A stretch of DNA of 64,000 nucleotides, from assembly GCA_963682025.1 (NCBI GenBank), contig OY821517.1:51284662-51348661 (forward strand). The letters run 5' to 3'. Made by a program: the position numbers and the translations under genes. This DNA is from Cordilura impudica. Taxonomy: Eukaryota; Arthropoda; Insecta; Diptera; Scathophagidae. The notes under the pieces were generated by a model, which was not told the DNA's origin, did not search any database, and saw only the letters and a list, made by a program, of their open reading frames with translations. Positions 20,988-34,230 of this stretch are shown here, piece after piece. The stretch's first letter is position 1; every line of letters starts with the position of its first letter.

Positions 20988-23589
20988 TTTTTATTTGTAA
21001 TTTTTCATTTTTCGTTTGTCATTTTTCAATTTTCATTTTTCGTTTTTTATTTTTCAATTTTCGTTTTTCATTTTTCATTTTTAATTTTTTATTTTTCATT
21101 TTTCATTTTTAATTTTTTATTTAAAATTTTTAATTTTTTATATTTTATATTTCATTCTTTATTTTTCGTTTTTCATTTTTCATTTTTCATTTCTTATTTC
21201 TTAAATTTAATTTTTTAGTTTTCATTTTTCATTTTTTGTTTTCCATGTTTTATTTTTAATTTTTCGTTTTTCGTTTTTCCTTTTTCATTTTTCCTTTTTC
21301 GTTTTTCATTTTTCAATTTTTAATTTTTCATTTTCAATTTTTAATTTTTAATTTTTAATTTTTAATTTTTAATTTTTAATTTTTAATTTTTAATTTTTAA
21401 TTTTTAATTTTTAATTTTTAATTTTTAATTTTTAATTTTTAATTTTTAATTTTTAATTTTTAATTTTTAATTTTTAATTTTTAATTTTTAATTTTTAATT
21501 TTTAATTTTTAATTTTTAATTTTTAAGTTTTAATTTTTAATTTTTAATTTTTAATTTTTAATTTTTAATTTTTAATTTTTAATTTTTAATTTTTAATTTT
21601 TAATTTTTAATTTTTAATTTTTAATTTTTAATTTTTAATTTTTAATTTTTAATTTTTAATTTTTAATTTTTAATTTTTAATTTTTAATTTTTAATTTTTA
21701 ATTTTTAATTTTTAATTTTTAATTTTTAATTTTTAATTTTTAATTTTTAATTTTTAATTTTTAATTTTTAATTTTTAATTTTTAATTTTTAATTTTTAAT
21801 TTTTAATTTTTAATTTTTAATTTTTAATTTTTAATTTTTAATTTTTAATTTTTAATTTTTAATTTTTAATTTTTAATTTTTAATTTTTAATTTTTAATTT
21901 TTAATTTTTAATTTTTAATTTTTAATTTTTAATTTTTAATTTTTAATTTTTAATTTTTAATTTTTAATTTTTAATTTTTAATTTTTAATTTTTAATTTTT
22001 AATTTTTAATTTTTAATTTTTAATTTTTAATTTTTAATTTTTAATTTTTAATTTTTAATTTTTAATTTTTAATTTTTAATTTTTAATTTTAAATTTTAAA
22101 TTTTAAATTTTAAATTTTAAATTTTAAATTTTAAATTTTAAATTTTAAATTTAAAATTTTAAATTTTAAATTTTAAATTTTAAATTTTAAATTTTTAATT
22201 TTTAATTTTTAATTTTTAATTTTTAATTTTTAATTTTTAATTTTTATTTTTTAATTTTTTATTTTTAATTTTTAATTTTTAATTTTTAATTTTTAATTTT
22301 TCCTTTTTAATTTTTAATTTTTAATTTTTAATTTTTAATTTTTAATTTTTAATTTTTAATTTTTAATTTTTAATTTTTAATTTTTAATTTTTAATTTTTA
22401 ATTTTTAATTTTTAATTTTTAATTTTTAATTTTTAATTTTTAATTTTTAATTTTTAATTTTTAATTTTTAATTTTTAATTTTTAATTTTTAATTTTTAAT
22501 TTTTAATTTTTAATTTTTAAATTTTAATTTTTAATTTTTAATTTTTAATTTTTAATTTTTAATTTTTAATTTTTAATTTTTAATTTTTAATTTTTAATTT
22601 TTAACTTTTAATTTTTAATTTTTAATTTTAAATTTTAAATTTTAAATTTTAAATTTTAACTTTTAACTTTTAACTTTTAAATTTTAAATTTTAAATTTTT
22701 AATTTTTAATTTTTAATTTTTAATTTTTAATTTTTAATTTTTAATTTTTAATTTTTAATTTTTAATTTTTAATTTTTAATTTTTAATTTTTAATTTTTAA
22801 TTTTTAATTTTTAATTTTTAATTTTTAATTTTTAATTTTTAATTTTTAATTTTTAATTTTTAATTTTTAATTTTTAATTTTTAATTTTTAATTTTTAATT
22901 TTTAATTTTTAATTTTTAATTTTTAATTTTTAATTTTTAATTTTTAATTTTTAATTTTTAATTTTTAATGTTTAATTTTTAATTTTTAATTTTTAATTTT
23001 TAATTTTTAATTTTTAATTTTTAATTTTTAATTTTTAATTTTTAATTTTTAATTTTTAATTTTTAATTTTTAATTTTTAATTTTTAATTTTTAATTTTTA
23101 ATTTTTAATTTTTAATTTTTAATTTTTAATTTTTAATTTTTAATTTTTAATTTTTAATTTTTAATTTTTAATTTTTAATTTTTAATTTTTAATTTTTAAT
23201 TTTTAATTTTTAATTTTTAATTTTTAATTTTTAATTTTTAATTTTTAATTTTTGATTTTTGATTTTTTTTCTTTTTTTGATTTTTCATTTTTAGTTTTTC
23301 ATTTATCATTTTTCGATTTTCTTTTTTCATATCTTATTTTTAATTTTTTAGCTTTAATTTTTTATTTTTTATTTTTCATGTTTTATTTTTAATTTTCTAT
23401 TATTCATTTTTCGTTTTTCATTTTTCATTTTCCATTTTCCATTTTTTATTTTCCATTTTCAATTTTTAATTTTTTATTTTTAATTTTTCGCTTTTCATTT
23501 TTCATTTTTTATTTTCCATTTTTCATTTTTAATTTTTTTTTTAATTTTTCATTTTTTATTTTTCATTTGTCATTTCTCATTTTTAATTT
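20988..23589. repeat. AT array, mainly (AATTTTT)n, about 2.6 kb
   Basis: From about 21340 to 23250 nearly pure 7-bp AATTTTT units, with short runs of the variant AAATTTT (22090-22190 and 22630-22695). The edges are the degenerate ATTTTTC/ATTTTTG type. It is the reverse complement of the 38.4-42.7 kb array and sits in the same element family. Confidence 0.95.
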
Positions 23590-23797
23590 TTCAAAACGTT
23601 TTTATAACGCTATTCGCTCAATTATTTTATCTCCAAATACTTCCTAATGAAATCGTGCCTTCATTTTATCTCCAAACACTTCCAAGTCTTTTCACCAATA
23701 CAATCCTACGTCACACCGTTTTTGTGTTACTCTGTTTTTGTGATTGTATTGTGAAATAGATTTTTACCCCCCTGAGCGTAAAGATGTTTACACATCA
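23590..23797 (-). mobile_element. HE2: end 2 of an array-bearing element
   Basis: TATCTCCAAATACTTCC and repeat, a GAAATAGATTTTTACCCCCC segment and the near-palindrome AGATGTTTACACATC (23782-23796) match 58860-59068 and, inverted, 38186-38390. It adjoins pogo coding sequence at about 23798, so this element inserted into the pogo transposase gene. Its opposite end could not be located with confidence. Confidence 0.78.
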
Positions 23798-23806
23798 AAA
23801 AAACAA

Positions 23807-24690
23807 TTGATCAAGGCATTCACGGAAAACCATTGGCGTTGGATTATGGTGTATCCAAAGTAGCAATCTCAAAAATAATAAAAAAAAGTCATGAAATTTT
23901 CGAGGCTGCTGTGAACACATATGAAAAAACACACAAGAAAACACTACATAAAATGGATTAAGCAGATCTTGAGCAAACTTTTATAAATCGTTCTTGAACC
24001 AACGACAGCGTAATTGTGCAATAACTGGTACAATTTTATAATCAAGAGCTAAGCGCGAATTCGCTAGTAAAAAATTTTAATGCCAGTGATAGACGATTGT
24101 CAAATTTTAAGAAACGACACGATATTCGGCATCTAAAAATTTGTGGGGAAATCCCTGCAAGCGATACGTCGGATGTAACACCTTCCATTCATAACTTAGG
24201 AGCAAAAATTGATGAAATTGGCATTTCCGATTCGCAACTATATAACGCAGATTTTTACCGGATAAAACATTTGTCACAGCAATATTGTCTCACAAGAAAA
24301 CATTTAGATTGAAAATATTTTTAAGAAACAAAATTCATGATGCTATTTTGCTTCTAAAATCAATGTAGGATGAAGTGCGCCAAGCTGTTCTTATAAAAGC
24401 GTGGAATATCATAAAAAAGTGGGATGACGATCAATACGATAGTGAAGACGATATTCCATTGTCAGGATTGTGTGAATCTATTGTTGATGTTGAAGGTGGT
24501 TGATAATGTTAACATCAGCATTGATGACATTGAAAATTGGATCAAGGATCAAATTACGGAAGATAACGATGATTTCGAAGTGTCCGATAATGACAACGAT
24601 GGGTCAATTATCGAGCAAGATATTCAACAATCAAAAGTCAGCTTCTCGAAAGCACTTGAAAGCATCAATACCCTGATCAAATGAATTGAA
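23807..24690 (+). pseudogene. pogo/Tigger-like transposase relic lacking its catalytic core
   Basis: The N-terminal DNA-binding part is recognisable: a helix-turn-helix stretch (PLALDYGVSKVAISKIIKK, about 23832) and a CENP-B-type domain with FKKRHDIRHLKICGE at 24109-24150 and IHNLGAKIDEIGISDSQLYN to about 24250. The DDE catalytic core that should follow NAD is almost wholly missing: sequence jumps to VRQAVLIKAWNIIKKW at about 24380 and an acidic C-terminus. Stops and frameshifts occur throughout. The upstream part of the gene is separated by the 4-kb insertion. It could only be a dead, non-autonomous copy. Confidence 0.82.
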
Positions 24691-25051
24691 AATAATAACG
24701 ATGGAAGTCAGGAAGCAGACATTGTGAATATGCCCACGAAAATGTCAAAAGCTATTACACAAAAGACAAAAGCAGACAAGTCTGGACAACCGCTCGGCAC
24801 AAATTAATACAAAATTTCTTTTAATGGAAAAGGTCGAGAGTGAGTGTGGACTTGAAACCAGCTGGTACAAATTAAATTTAATTTCTTTTTTGCAATGGAG
24901 AAATCTAAGTCATTGAAACAAATTAGCGTGCTATTTCCGAAAAATCTATGCTTATTATTGTATCTTTTAATTCCGCTTAGAAAAGTTAATAGTTCGAAAA
25001 AGTTAACTACCCTTGTGACATTTCAGTTAACTTTTTCGAGATTCTACTGTA

Positions 25052-26755
25052 TAAGAAAACAATTTAAATTTGTTTTCAAAACCCAAAACACAATCAACAA
25101 ATATTTTAAGACCATTGAACACAGAATCTTTATACACAATAAATACAAAATTTAAGACTAATAGAAAAATATATTCGTATTACTATGCACACATGTGCAA
25201 GCCAACATACACGTACGTACTTTGAATTAAAAAGAACCACTTAAAATCTGTGCATGCACAAGCAGCCATATTAGTCGTTACATTTGGGCATGTGTGCACG
25301 ACGATAAAACAACAGCAACGACATACTTATACACAAATATATTAACTACATACATATACGATACTTAATGTCAACTACAAAAGCCAACAACATGTACAAC
25401 AATATACGGGTTTTCTGTGACTACACACACAAACATACACACAACCTCAACCGACATAATCAACTGATACTTAAAGGTGGTGTGTACTTTAAGCCTTACA
25501 ACAAAAATAGAAACCACTACATACATACTTCCTTCCTGTCTATTGTAGACTATAGAACAGAGTTGAAATTGCATTTGTATCATGTGACGACCAAATGAAC
25601 GTATAACGAAACTGAATTACCTACATACCGTACGAATACTTATTGAAACAAACGAGCCAGAAATTTAAATTGAAACAGATGGCAAACTATGAGTAGCAAA
25701 GCAAGAACAACTGTTTGGTTTGTCATATTGCTAAGAGTTACATTAGGCATCTAACAGAGATTTGTTGCACTTGAGTGTGGCAAACGGTAAATGTCATTAT
25801 AGCCCTAAGCCTGATGTTGCATGCAATGAAGCCAAAAGGGATTTTTTTTCTTCCTCAAAAATCATTCAAACATTTTTATAAATACTATCATTTACAAACA
25901 TGAGTGTGTGTGTATGTGTATGTGTTTACAAACTGCATTTTTGTAGTCATCGTTTATAATATTATTGTAGAAATTGTACAAGCACACATTTTCTTACATA
26001 TAGATAAATAAATAAATAAATAAAGAATAAAAACAAAATCCAGTTATATCATAGATTATTTCAGCTTGATCTCCATTATGTGCCTTTTTAAATGTGTGAG
26101 TGTATATATGTGTGAGCTTGAAAAATGTTAACAGGTGCATGTTCTTGGCAAAAAATTTTTGCTTTTTTTTACCATTTGTATTTGTATTTTTCTTGCAAAA
26201 AATACTGATGTTACATAGACTACATATCGCTTCATGATGACAACATACACAGAAATGTCTGCAATCTTTAACCAAAGTATACATTTTGGAAATTTATTAA
26301 ATTTCTCTTGTAACAAATACTTATTAAAGATCCAAAAATATATTCATACTTTCAGAAATTATACAGGGCTACAAAACCTACTCTACTGACAAGGAAAATC
26401 CCTTGAGGTACCAAGAGATTGCAACGAAGTTTGAGTATGATATAAAACTGGCTTTTTAGCTGTACAATCTCATATTTATTTTTTATTATTTATAAAAAAA
26501 AGTGTCAAAAACGGCCGATTTTTTTTAATAGATTTTTAACATTTTTGGAAAGAAACCATAAACAAATTGGACATTATGTAAAACGTATTTTCAAAGTCTA
26601 TCCATTAGTATAAAAAATTTAGTGATGATGGTGAAATACTTAAGTCATTGCGAAGAGAACATTTTATTGATTCCTGATAAAAATAGAGGGTGGGCATTGA
26701 AGAACTCTACGGAAAAATTTGGAAAAAATCCGAACCAGCAAACCAGTTTTACAAA
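25052..26755. other. Intergenic stretch without recognised features
   Basis: AC-rich simple sequence around 25400-25450 and 25890-25930 and a short (AAAT)n near 26005-26025. Open frames on both strands (for example 25368-25598) are low-complexity and overlapping; no gene is supported. Confidence 0.4.
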
Positions 26756-26850
26756 AACAAGTAAGAGTGTTAAATCGGCTGCACTGAATCTCTGATACCC
26801 TCCAACCATGTTCTCAGAAATAATATTATAACCATGGTTACCAAAACTAA
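26756..26850 (+). mobile_element. Start of a second-family mini-me-like element
   Basis: AACAAGTAAGAGTGTTAAAT then a decayed TCGGCTGCACTGA palindrome and TGATACCCTCCAACC, as at 63661. The remainder is not recognisable beyond about 26850; pieces near 27380-27560 (GGATCAACAATATATATTG, GGGGTCTC) may belong to the same family. Confidence 0.6.
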
Positions 26851-28542
26851 GAGACCAAAAAAGACTAGATTTCAAAATACAATGGGTAGATTTTGTTTTG
26901 TCGTTTAAAATTAATATGATAATTAACAAATAATTTAGATATATTCTTTCTTTTTTTAATTAAAATCAATTATTAAATTCAATGAGCATAAACGTAAGCA
27001 CATTTTTGTTTATTTATTACCGTTGCATATACATTTTTTCTTGTTTTTTTTTTTTTTTGACATGTACAACAAGCAAACCAAAATGTGTAAATGATTTGAT
27101 GATGCTTCACCTTAATACTACTATGTAGTTGACTCCATCTTTGTACAACTATTACATTTATCTATTCTAACAGTAGCTTTGTTAGTGGGTATTTTATATA
27201 TAACACAATCATTACTCATCAGATTTCCATCTTATATACACTAATAAAATATTAGTTATAAAGAAATAATAAACCAGTGCTTATTATTTACAGTATGCAT
27301 CGCCCATATCTTCAGTTATGTATAACAATTTTTTTTTTCACTATTTTTATTCTTTTATATGAAACTTTATCGGTGTAAATTTACCTTTTCAATAGTCGTT
27401 CCTCACCTATTTGGGTAAAGGCTCCAAACTGAATACTGAACGGCTGCAGATCATGATGAATATTTTAAGCCAAAGTAGTGCGAACCACTCGTGCGACACA
27501 TCGCCAAATAGACTTATCCTTTCATAAGGATCAACAATATATATTGTTTATGGGGTCTCTAAATAAAAATAAAAAATATATATTAGTGATTCTTCTACAC
27601 TTGTGTTGTTATTAAGGTATGATCTGTGGTTCAAGCTCACAACAATAACGTTTTTTAAAAGTGCTTTAGCTCATTCGTTTTTCAATTTATCAACTTTGGG
27701 TTTTTTTTGTGAACGTAGACGTAATTTTCAAACTTTTTCCGTACTTGTTTATGTTTCTATGAATTTTATCGCTAACGATATTTTATTCTATTTTAATTTA
27801 TTATACAAAAAACTTAACGTTTATTTCAAAATTCAAAAATAGAATGAACAAAATGAAAATTATTGACAAAAAGAAAACTCAAAGGAAATTAAGTTATATA
27901 AGAATATTTTGAGCAAACAAACAAGTTTTAACAAGTGTATAAATAATAAAAAAATGTAGTGAGGGTCACTACAATCGCCACCTCCCAGTATGAAAAATGT
28001 GACTTAGAGAAAAATGCATTTAAAGTTTTATTACAATAATTTTCTATATTGTCGTACAAATATATATATAACGCTAATTTAGCATCTTCTTCCACACTTT
28101 CGTTTACAGCGACATGTTGGTGTTACTGCATCACCTAGAGAGTATGTGGTATGAACTCCATCTACAGTTTGACGAGTGGCTTGCTCAGATGGATGATTCT
28201 GTGCGTCATTAAAGTATAAAGTTGTCTATAAAATACACGAATCGATGACTGATAATTTTGGATAATTTGGTAGCATTATTCGAGCGCAAATCTAGTCATG
28301 ATGATTTGCCATAGTATAGCGATCATAAATGCCAAAAATTGAGCGTAGTATGACAGCTCGTTTGAGAGCTAACCCTTTCGGAAGTTCTATCTAAGAAAAA
28401 AACAAACGTTTAAATTTAAGTGAAAATCAGAAATCAGAAATATGGGGACTATGAACAAAAAATACACTACAGGGTTTATATTTGGATTACCGATTAGTTT
28501 ATATAATAGAAACACATACGCCAATTTTTATCGATATATATT
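26851..28542. other. AT-rich stretch, nothing firmly recognised
   Basis: Contains possible mini-me debris near 27380-27560 and AT runs. No protein motif or RNA gene was seen on either strand. Confidence 0.35.
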
Positions 28543-29522
28543 TGGGTGACAGCCATTTTTTGGAATTTCAAGATGTGCGGGTCGGATTATTGTGACACTG
28601 GATCTAAAACTTTAGTTCGCACATTTTGAGCCAAATCAGACAGTGCTTTCTGGACGCGCACTGAGTTCAAATTTCAAATATACATTTATATGTAAAAATT
28701 ATCAAAAAAAAATCATTTTTCAGAAAAATTTTGATATTAATAATTGTGTTTCAATTAAATTAATTAAAACTTCATAATCTAGAGTAAATTATCTTTCTAA
28801 TAAAACAACAAAATCTATTATCGGCTGAAAAACAGCCAAGTTATATCAAATTCCCCAGGCAATAAATGCGCCGCAGACCACTTGATTAAGAAAATAGAGC
28901 TCACATTTCTAAAGACATTGGAATAGTTTACAACAACAATATTTTTGCATTTTCCGGATCCCAAAATGATCTTATGTAAAGTATTTTGCATCTCGTCTAT
29001 TGGTATGCCACTCTAAATTAATGTCAAAACGGCACGTATTTGTAAGCACTATTTCAAAATCTCCAATTTTACTTTTTCAAAAATTTTGTTCAAGAAATTT
29101 TTCGAAGTAAACGATTAGACTTTAAGGTCTTATAAGCAAAATATATGAGATTAAAAATGACAAACATTGTAGGTATACTGTTCTTAATTTGGCGAGGGCA
29201 GCGTTTTTATTTCAACGGATTTGAAGAAAAATTTGATTTTTCATACTTTTTCAACTGTTAGGTTACATCTTTTTGGTGTTTTCATATTTCAAATATCTTT
29301 TATGAAAATATCATACTACTTCATATAAGTTCCCAATCCTGTAAATTAGGGTTAAATTGAAACACTATAAATTGTCGCCCTTTAAGTTCAAAATTCAAAT
29401 TTAAAGATATTTAAATTTTTTTTAAACAAAATATTGAAATAATATATATTTGTGGAAGCATTTCGATAAAAGTTCTTGATAATGTTAGTTTTTATGTATT
29501 GTCGATCTTGTGTTGTAATAAT

Positions 29523-29973
29523 AATTAGTTATTTATAGTTCGGTTCGAGATCATGTATACATTTTCTAATACTAGAAAAGATAATACTTTATGCAATGTA
29601 AGAGAAATTTGGAAAAAATTGAAGACAGCGCTAGATGGAGTAGCTACTTTCGAACAAAGCGACTTGTTCATCGTCAGCATCCTTCTGCCTATTACTTCAA
29701 CTCATGCTTAATCAACTATTTAACTCAACATTTGAAAGAAAAGAACATGAGAAATGTTTTTCTTTTTATATACGAGAGTTTGTATGAACAAGCTGAGCTT
29801 TTCCAATTTATAGCTTTCTCTACATTAACATCGCTTTGATCAATTACAAATCTCGTAATGTGAAAAAAGCTCTTTTTGTTTTGCCAAATTTCTCTTACAT
29901 TGCATAAAGTATTATCTTTTCTAGTATTAGAAAATGTATACATGATCTCGAACCGAACTATAAATAACTAATT
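29523..29973. mobile_element. Foldback MITE with 90-bp apparently perfect inverted repeats
   Basis: 29523-29612 and 29884-29973 read as exact inverted copies (AATTAGTTATTTATAG ... AGAGAAATTTGG). The spacer of about 270 bp has an 82-codon open frame without similarity I recognise. A direct repeat GTTCTTGATAAT lies at 29472 and at 29976, offset from the left arm, so target duplication is unproven. Confidence 0.75.
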
Positions 29974-30009
29974 AGTTCTTGATAATATTTAAATAAATCT
30001 AAGAAATAA

Positions 30010-30502
30010 TATTCTGGCCTTATTTTCTGAAATTAACCCGTGGGGTACTCTTGATGTCAATTTTCTTCATCAGGATTTTTTTTAATAAAACAAATTTATT
30101 GTTTTTATAAAATTCCTAAATTTTTTTCGTTATTTTTTGAAAATATTTAGATTAAATAGTTTTTATATTTAATACAGCATAAACAAATTTGTATATCGAG
30201 GTATTATATTCAAAAAGTGCTATGTGCATTAATAATTATTTTAAAGAGAGTGTGTAATACTAATTTATTAATACGATCTGAAAATATTTGTCGATTGATT
30301 TGCCACAATATCGTACTAATCATGAATGAGAGAATAGTTTGAATTCAAAAATTAATATTGCTGTCAAATGTAGATAGCACTTTTTGAATATAGGCCCTCG
30401 ATATACCTTTATATGAATATAATAGTTCTGAAAAAAAAATTAAAACTAGGGCACATTTTAAGTACCCCCACGTGTTAGTTTCAGAAAATAAGACTAGAAC
30501 AT
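30010..30502. mobile_element. Second foldback MITE
   Basis: Ends TATTCTGGCCTTATTTTCTG (30010) and its inverted, slightly diverged partner ending AATAAGACTAGAAC (30502). A second pair of arms lies inside: GTATATCGAGG...AAAGTGCTATGTG (about 30192) against GATAGCACTTTTTGAATAT...CGATATACC (about 30374). No coding content. Confidence 0.7.
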
Positions 30503-30649
30503 TATGTTTTAGAATTATTAAAATATTACAATTAATTTTTTTCATGATCACGTATTATCAATTGTATTAATAATTAATGTATTAGTTTGATACTTAATAT
30601 TTATATTAACTTTTATCGAAACACTTTTATCGAAATCCTTCCACAAATA

Positions 30650-32174
30650 CACTGTGGTACATCAGGATAGAACCAGTATATTTAAAATTAAAAAAAGCTC
30701 CATAAATTTTAAATACAAAAAAATTAAAAATTTAGCTCTGCAAAAAAATAACTGATTCTTCAAATGACAATTTAAACACAAAAAATTTTATGATAATGCA
30801 TTATAATGGTTCGTTTCTCTCTTTGTTTGTAGTCAAGTATAAAATTCTTCATTAATTTTTTGGTTCAACAGAATGTAACCACCTTTTCATTGTTCTATAA
30901 ATCAAACAGACTTGCTTTTTTGTATTTGATAATTGATTTTATTGTAATTATTTCCTTTAAATATCAATTTAATAATGCGTAAATTTAACGTTATTTACAA
31001 TAACTTCATAAATTCTATTTTTCATTGGTTCGTATAGGGACTTTTATTCCATCAATTAGCTCATCTTTGGTTTCGTACTGCTTTCCTCCTTCGTATACCT
31101 TACGGGTATAATGTTAAGGTCGGGCGAATAGGGCGGCCAATTTAAGATCTCAATATTTTGGCTGGCAATCCACGGTTTTACTACACGTGCCGTGTGTATA
31201 GGTGCGTTATCATGTTGATAAATTCACTCTAGTGGTCCAGAAATATCTTTTATCTTAGGGAAAGCCTGTTCCAATAGGTTTTTGTAATTATTCCCGGTCA
31301 TTCGGGTACTTTGAACAACACGGTCAATAATGCCGTAGTATGAAACTGCAGCCCATACCATAACGCCCCCCTCTCTTCTGTGATGGCGGCTCAGAAATTT
31401 TTCCTCTTTACGGATGTCGTAAAAATAAAAGTTGTAGCCATCGGGACCATCCATATTAAATTCTTTTTCATCCGGAAAAATTACTTTTCGCCAATTATTA
31501 TCACTTAATTGTCTTTGAACGTCCCATGTCGTACGATTTTTTGCAAATTGAAGGCGTTGTTGTTGACGAGTTGCATTTAATTGAGGTTTTTTCTTCAGTT
31601 TTCGGAGCTAAATGTTCACTGCTTAAAATAGTGAGACGGACTGTTGATTTACTTGCATTTACTCCTGCTAAATGATTGATTTTAGAAGTAGATTGAGCTG
31701 AATTTGAGGCAATTCGAAGAACTTTTCGCTTGTCCTGTGGTGTTAGCGCTGTGTAAGTACCTCCTTTGTAATTTTAATTATATGTTTCACGATGTTTTAT
31801 GTAATTCATTACCACATTATGACTTCGTCCGATTTTTCTAGCGATTTCGCGATAAGAATATTTTTCACAATAGTAAACATCAATTTTCGCAATTTTCGAC
31901 GAATTTAAAGCACTTTTTTACCCATTTTCTTTAGTTTTAATTTTCTTTGGCTTTAATACAACAAAATTAATGAAGAATTTTATACCTGACTACAAACAAA
32001 GAGAGAAACGAACCGTTATAATGCATTATCATAAGATTTTTCGTGATTAAATTGTCACTTGAAGAATCCGATATTTTTCGACAAAGCTAATTTTTTTTTA
32101 TTTTTTCTGTATTTTCAATTGATAGAGTTTTTTTAATTTAAAATATGCTGGTTCTATTCTGATGAACCACAGTG
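30650..32174 (-). mobile_element. Tc1-like transposon with about 210-bp inverted repeats
   Basis: Termini start CACTGTGGTACATCAG at 30650 and end CTGATGAACCACAGTG at 32174, flanked by TA at 30648-30649 and 32175-32176. Inverted repeats extend about 210 bp inward (30650-30865 and 31965-32174; shared AAACGAACC, CTCTCTTTGTTTGTAGTC). The 1525-bp length and long arms resemble the long-IR Tc1 elements of flies such as S or Minos. Inserted in the right arm of the long-TIR element. Confidence 0.92.
31020..31925 (-). pseudogene. Tc1-like transposase, inactivated
   Basis: Would bind the inverted repeats and catalyse cut-and-paste transposition. Reading down the minus strand from ATG at 31925: a helix-turn-helix segment (KYSYREIARKIGRSHNVV), a second domain (TPQDKRKVLRIASNSAQST), then WRKVIFPDEKEFNMDGPDGY (the first catalytic Asp is in PDE). 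GGVMVWAAVSYYGI follows, then QHDNAPIHTARVVKPW with the second Asp and NWPPYSPDLN. The expected Glu of SPDLNPIE is lost in a small change (SPDLNIIPV). A stop at about 31224 and several frameshifts upstream kill the gene. Confidence 0.88.
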
Positions 32175-34230
32175 TATATACTATTTCGATATTTTTTTTT
32201 TAATTTAAATATCCTTAAATTTGACTTTTGATCTTGAAAGGGGACAATTTACAGTTTCAATTTATTCTCACTTATATGAAAACACCAAAAAGATGTAGCC
32301 TAACAGATGCAAAAGTATGAAAAATCAAATTTTTCTTCAAAACCGCTGAAATAAGAACGCTGCCCTCTCCAAATTAAGAGCAGGATACATACAATATTTT
32401 GCATTTTTAATCACACTTATTTTGTTAATAGGACATTAAAGTCCAATTGTTGATTTCGGTAAATTTCTTGAACAAAATTTTTGAAAAAATAAAATTGAAA
32501 TAGTGCTAAAAAATACGTACCGATTTGATAGAACGGCATAACAGTCGATGCATAATACCTTACATAACATCATTTTGGAATCAGAAGAATGCAAAAATGT
32601 TATTGTTGTAAATTATTTCAATGCCTTTAAAAATGTGAGCTCGATTTTTTAATCAAGTGGTCTGCGTCGCATATATTGCCTGGGGAACTTGATATAACTT
32701 TTTCAACCGATAATAACTTTCGTTGTTTGTTACTCTAGATTATGGTCCATTAATTAATTTAATTAACCTGAATTAATAACATCATAATTTTTGTGAAAAA
32801 TGATTTTTTTTTTATAATTTTTACATATAAATGCATATTCGAACTTTGAACTCAATGTGCGCCCAGAAAGTCCGATGTGGCTCAAATTTTGCGCGCTAAA
32901 GGTTAAGATCCAGTGTCACAATAATCCGAACCGCACACCTCAAAATTCGACCACAAATTTTTTTTCATACAAACCGCTGCACAGTGTTTTGTCCCATAGG
33001 CAAAATTATAATAAAATAAAGTGCTTAGAGTATTTAAGTAATATACATTTTTTAAAGTTAATAAGTACCTTAAATAAATTCGAATTGAATTTATCATCTC
33101 GTCTTTTTGTTAACAGTAGAGGGCGCTAAAGTCAGAAAACGTTTGAGGTAAAACTGTTGAACGGAAAAACGGTTTTTACGGTGTTACAAAAAAAATTATT
33201 AAAATTTCATTTTTTATTGTATTGCTTTGAAACGTAACAGTTTTGTTTATAATTATAGGTGCAAAAAAACAAAAATAATTTCTTGTAAATATTTTATATG
33301 GAAAACTTGTTTGTGCCATCGAAAACTTTTGCGATTTTTTATTTGGAATTCCCAAATTGCAAAAGTTTGATAGAGTGAAAAAATTTTTTTTTTAAGAATA
33401 GGTAATTTTTTATTTGTGATTTTAGTACATTTTAAAGGGCTTAAATAGAATATGTAAAGAAGTTTTAGATTTTTCACCCGGAAATGTAAAAATGGTATGA
33501 ATTTTTTAAGACATATTTCCTAAGTTTCAGAAAAAGTTGCAAAGACCTAAGTTTATGGTACTGCCAAAATTTAAAAAAATTAGTTTATACATTTTTTTTT
33601 TATTACTATAAAAAATGAATCAAATTTTGATGTAGTGAATAATTTTTTATTAAAAAGTGACAAAAACTTATCAAAAATTGAAAGAATATTTTTTTTTTTT
33701 TTTGGCAGCAACCCTAAAGTTTTGCAAACTTTGAAAAAATTAAAAATATATAAATAAAAAGTGGGCGATTTTTTATTTTTCATTTATATACCTTGTTAAC
33801 AAATCTAATCACTAGTAAAAAAAAATTAAGATTTTTAACCGGAAATTTGAAATTTTGTATTTTTTTAAAACATCTATATTTTTTAGTTTTACAAATACCA
33901 AAAATATGATTATATAATTTTTTCCAAGTAAAGGGCTCCAGCGACGTTCAATGTTCAATTCAATTTTTGCAAGCTGTGCAATTTTATTGACTGTGTGTGC
34001 GTCATATGGAAGGTTTTTCTTTAATAAAATAAAATTGCACCATTGTTATTTACATTTTGCTATTTTCCGTTATTTCCGTGTTTATTTTAACGTTTAACGT
34101 GATCATTTCATTTTCTAATAGTTTGCGATTGTTTTGAAGTTTTCACCATTTTTTTTATCAATAATATTCTGGAATGATACAATGTTCTGTAATTGATACA
34201 AATGGTTCAACTGTTGAGGTGTCTTAAGAT

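Larger units (their letters stand above)
19586..25049 (+). mobile_element. pogo/Tigger-like DNA transposon enlarged by nested insertions
   Basis: Terminal inverted repeats start CAGTAGAATCTC at 19586 and end GAGATTCTACTG at 25049, continuing inward with AAAAAGTTAACT on both sides. TA dinucleotides flank both ends (19584-19585, 25050-25051), the target duplication of Tc1/mariner/pogo elements. The 5464 bp include a Tigger-type transposase relic at the right and about 4 kb of later insertions: an array-family element, mini-me copy G and a dispersed repeat. Confidence 0.88.

Noticed and set aside
25368..25598. Overlapping open frames in AC-rich sequence
   Set aside because: Open on both strands over the same interval, no conserved motif; low-complexity artefact.
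28020..28380. Possible MITE or gene fragment near GCGACATGTTGGTG
   Set aside because: No inverted partner, no second copy in the window and no protein motif.
32857..33129. 90-codon frame spanning the long-TIR arm and Transib left end
   Set aside because: It crosses a transposon junction and has no similarity; it cannot be ancestral coding sequence.
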